Source: Candidatus Curtissbacteria bacterium RIFCSPHIGHO2_01_FULL_41_11 (GTDB lineage: Bacteria; Patescibacteriota; Microgenomatia; Curtissbacterales; GWA2-41-24). From it: a DNA stretch of 12,939 bases. The first letter of the stretch is position 1. Each line of letters begins with the position of its first letter. Position numbers and translations under genes: made by a program. Where the stretch lies: the NCBI GenBank assembly GCA_001776335.1, contig MFAZ01000007.1, positions 1,708 through 14,646 of the forward strand. The letters are read 5' to 3'. The notes beneath the pieces are model-generated. The model worked only from the letters and a program-made list of their open reading frames with translations, had not been told where the DNA came from and searched no databases. Shown one piece after another: positions 11,878 to 12,939 of the stretch.

Positions 11878-12408
11878 GTGGGTACATCTGTCCAGCAACC
11901 CGTTACTACTGAAGTTCCAAAGCTTCCTCAAAGTCGTTCTTTTTTGAAAATTTTACCGTTTATTCTGGTTTTGGCTGTCGGTTTTGCCGTCGGATTTATG
12001 GCGGATAAGTTCATTACGAAAGAAAAACAAGGGCAGGTTTCCGGAAATACTATTGCCGAATCGGAGTTGCCGATTGCCGTTTCTCTCCTTAAGAACCCGA
12101 TTGTTGGTGAATGGCGAGGGGCGTTGGAAGGAACGCTTACTGCCAAGGACTCTGATTCTATTACTATTAATGATGACCAAAAAAATAGCATAAAAATTCT
12201 TTTGACTGTGCCTCCAAGCTCTAAGATTAATACCCTTTTCTTCGATTCAACACAGGCTACTTCTTCGGGTGCTCCAAAAAGATCTGTTAGCCTTGACAGC
12301 ATCCCTCTGGGTTCTTATCTGAGGGGAGACTTTATTGTTGTTTCCAGGGAAGACAGGAAGGACATGATAGCGGGAAGTTTGTTTACAAGAATAGAAAAGC
12401 CACAATAA
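11878..12408 (+). CDS. Single-pass membrane protein with small C-terminal beta domain
   Basis: A 176-residue protein. A Pro/Gln-rich cytoplasmic N-terminus is followed by a membrane segment at about residues 22-42 (FLKILPFILVLAVGFAVGFM). The exterior domain (about 75-176) runs GALEGTLTAKDSDSITI, then a V-x-x-x-S-K-I-N strand, SLDSIPLGSYLRGDFIVVS and AGSLFTRIE. It resembles the small OB-like (DUF5666-like) domain of the protein at 3844-4362, notably the D-S/T-L/I-x-x-G-x-x-V/L block. Function unknown. The GTG at 11878 is chosen for its Shine-Dalgarno; a TTG at 11815 would add 21 residues upstream. Confidence 0.7.
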   Translation: MGTSVQQPVTTEVPKLPQSRSFLKILPFILVLAVGFAVGFMADKFITKEKQGQVSGNTIAESELPIAVSLLKNPIVGEWRGALEGTLTAKDSDSITINDDQKNSIKILLTVPPSSKINTLFFDSTQATSSGAPKRSVSLDSIPLGSYLRGDFIVVSREDRKDMIAGSLFTRIEKPQ

Positions 12409-12411
12409 AGT
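12382..12411 (+). promoter_or_regulatory. Promoter of the Cys/Pro-rich protein, likely leaderless
   Basis: TTTACA (12382-12387), 18 bases, TAAAGT (12406-12411), then 7 bases to the ATG at 12419. It overlaps the stop codon of the preceding gene. A perfect TATAAT at 12411-12416 is too close to the ATG to serve it. Confidence 0.4.
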
Positions 12412-12418
12412 ATAATGT

Positions 12419-12939
12419 ATGATCTCTTTCCTACTTAAACCCCCTTTTTCTCACAAGGGTAAATTTTATTTTTTTTGTTTTATTGCATCTACACTTTTTT
12501 TGTTCACTCTATTTTTCTTTACCAACTTTGGTTTAAAAACCGCACTAGCTCAGTGCACTGTAGAAAATTGTGATAATTTGCCGCCGCCGCCCCTTGGTCC
12601 CAACTATTGCTGCGCGGCTCCTAATTACGTGTGTAATGATCAATGGTATTATGCCTGCACTTCTTATGACGAGACAGGTATCTGTGACGCCTGGAAGGCA
12701 CCGAGCCCGGTATATCACAATCCATGTTCTGCACCGGCTGGGGGTTCTTTTGGTGACTGTGCGCCGCATGATTTATGTTTTCCACCACCTCCGCCACCAC
12801 CGCCGCCAGCTGCGTGTTCGGATGGGTCGGATAATGACGGGGACGGACTTGTGGATTATGGAGATGATCCGGGGTGTAGCAGCAGCGATGATGATGATGA
12901 ATATAACGAACCGCCGCCGCCGGGGGCCTGTGATGCCTT
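12419..12939 (+). CDS. Exported Cys/Pro-rich protein with Asp-rich motif, 3' end cut off by window
   Basis: The frame is open from the ATG to the window edge (173 complete codons, partial). Residues 1-44 form a long signal peptide: a basic start, then a very Phe/Leu-rich stretch (FYFFCFIASTLFLFTLFFF), likely cut after TALA. The mature part begins with many cysteines (QCTVENCDN, YCCAAPNYVCND, YYACTSY) and polyproline runs of four and nine residues. It then reads ACSDGSDNDGDGLVDYGDDP followed by GCSSSDDDD, the motif found in many bacterial surface proteins as C.DG.DNDGDG..D...DPGC, probably a calcium-binding, disulfide-closed module. More such modules may follow beyond the edge. Role is likely extracellular; no enzyme domain is visible. 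A minus-strand frame at 12545-12769 is a shadow. Confidence 0.8.
   Translation, partial: MISFLLKPPFSHKGKFYFFCFIASTLFLFTLFFFTNFGLKTALAQCTVENCDNLPPPPLGPNYCCAAPNYVCNDQWYYACTSYDETGICDAWKAPSPVYHNPCSAPAGGSFGDCAPHDLCFPPPPPPPPPAACSDGSDNDGDGLVDYGDDPGCSSSDDDDEYNEPPPPGACDA

Noticed and set aside
11928..12302. 124-codon minus-strand frame
   Set aside because: Shadow of the anchored protein at 11878-12408, whose membrane segment and beta domain are evident.

Overview
The window looks like a chromosomal stretch from an uncultivated small-genome bacterium of the Patescibacteria (CPR) type, perhaps Microgenomates-like. The clues are many anchored or lipidated surface proteins with Pro/Thr linkers, few recognisable Shine-Dalgarno sites, a CPR-style REP-associated tyrosine transposase, a CPR-style cupredoxin-like lipoprotein and normal stop codons. 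This assignment is an inference from style; no rRNA, tRNA or marker gene is present. No CRISPR array, origin or prophage was seen.

Layout. 1-1295 (-): the N-terminal 431 residues of a secreted seven-bladed beta-propeller, cut by the window edge. 1483-1560 (-): a relic C-terminus of a second cupredoxin. 1564-2263: a REP-associated tyrosine transposase with its palindromes. 2268-3733 (-): a two-gene overlapping unit, a cupredoxin-like lipoprotein downstream of an anchored Cys/His-rich repeat protein. 3844-6037 (+): a small anchored protein, a repeat-rich spacer, then a multi-pass membrane protein with CxxC and CC..C.H motifs. 6103-6581 (+): HicB/HicA. 6584-6736 (-): a possible 50-residue gene. 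7041-9224 (+): a LasA-type M23 peptidase protein and a small anchored protein. 9252-9386 (+): a relic C-terminus of a second copy of the CxxC membrane protein. 9486-10022 (+): a Phd/YefM-RelE-type toxin-antitoxin pair. 10233-12408 (+): a CAP-domain protein, a Tat-type lipoprotein and an anchored small-domain protein. 12419-12939 (+): the start of an exported Cys/Pro-rich protein with an Asp-rich (calcium-type) motif, cut by the window edge.

How it fits together. Most genes encode envelope proteins. The most unusual group is 2268-6037: a His-rich cupredoxin relative without the classic copper Cys/Met, a protein whose cysteines recur as C-x10-11-C pairs every 34-35 residues (probably a disulfide-stapled helical solenoid), and a membrane protein with paired cysteines. 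I infer an extracytoplasmic metal or thiol-redox module; its function is unproven. Relic C-termini of paralogues of two of its members lie on either side of it, so the module or parts of it were probably once duplicated and have decayed next to mobile and toxin-antitoxin elements.

Regulation. Several genes start 6-8 bases downstream of a good -10 box (start codons at 1295, 3733, 7041, 9486 and 12419, and less clearly 6103), which points to widespread leaderless transcription. Two other promoters share a CCTATAGT box directly before the -35.
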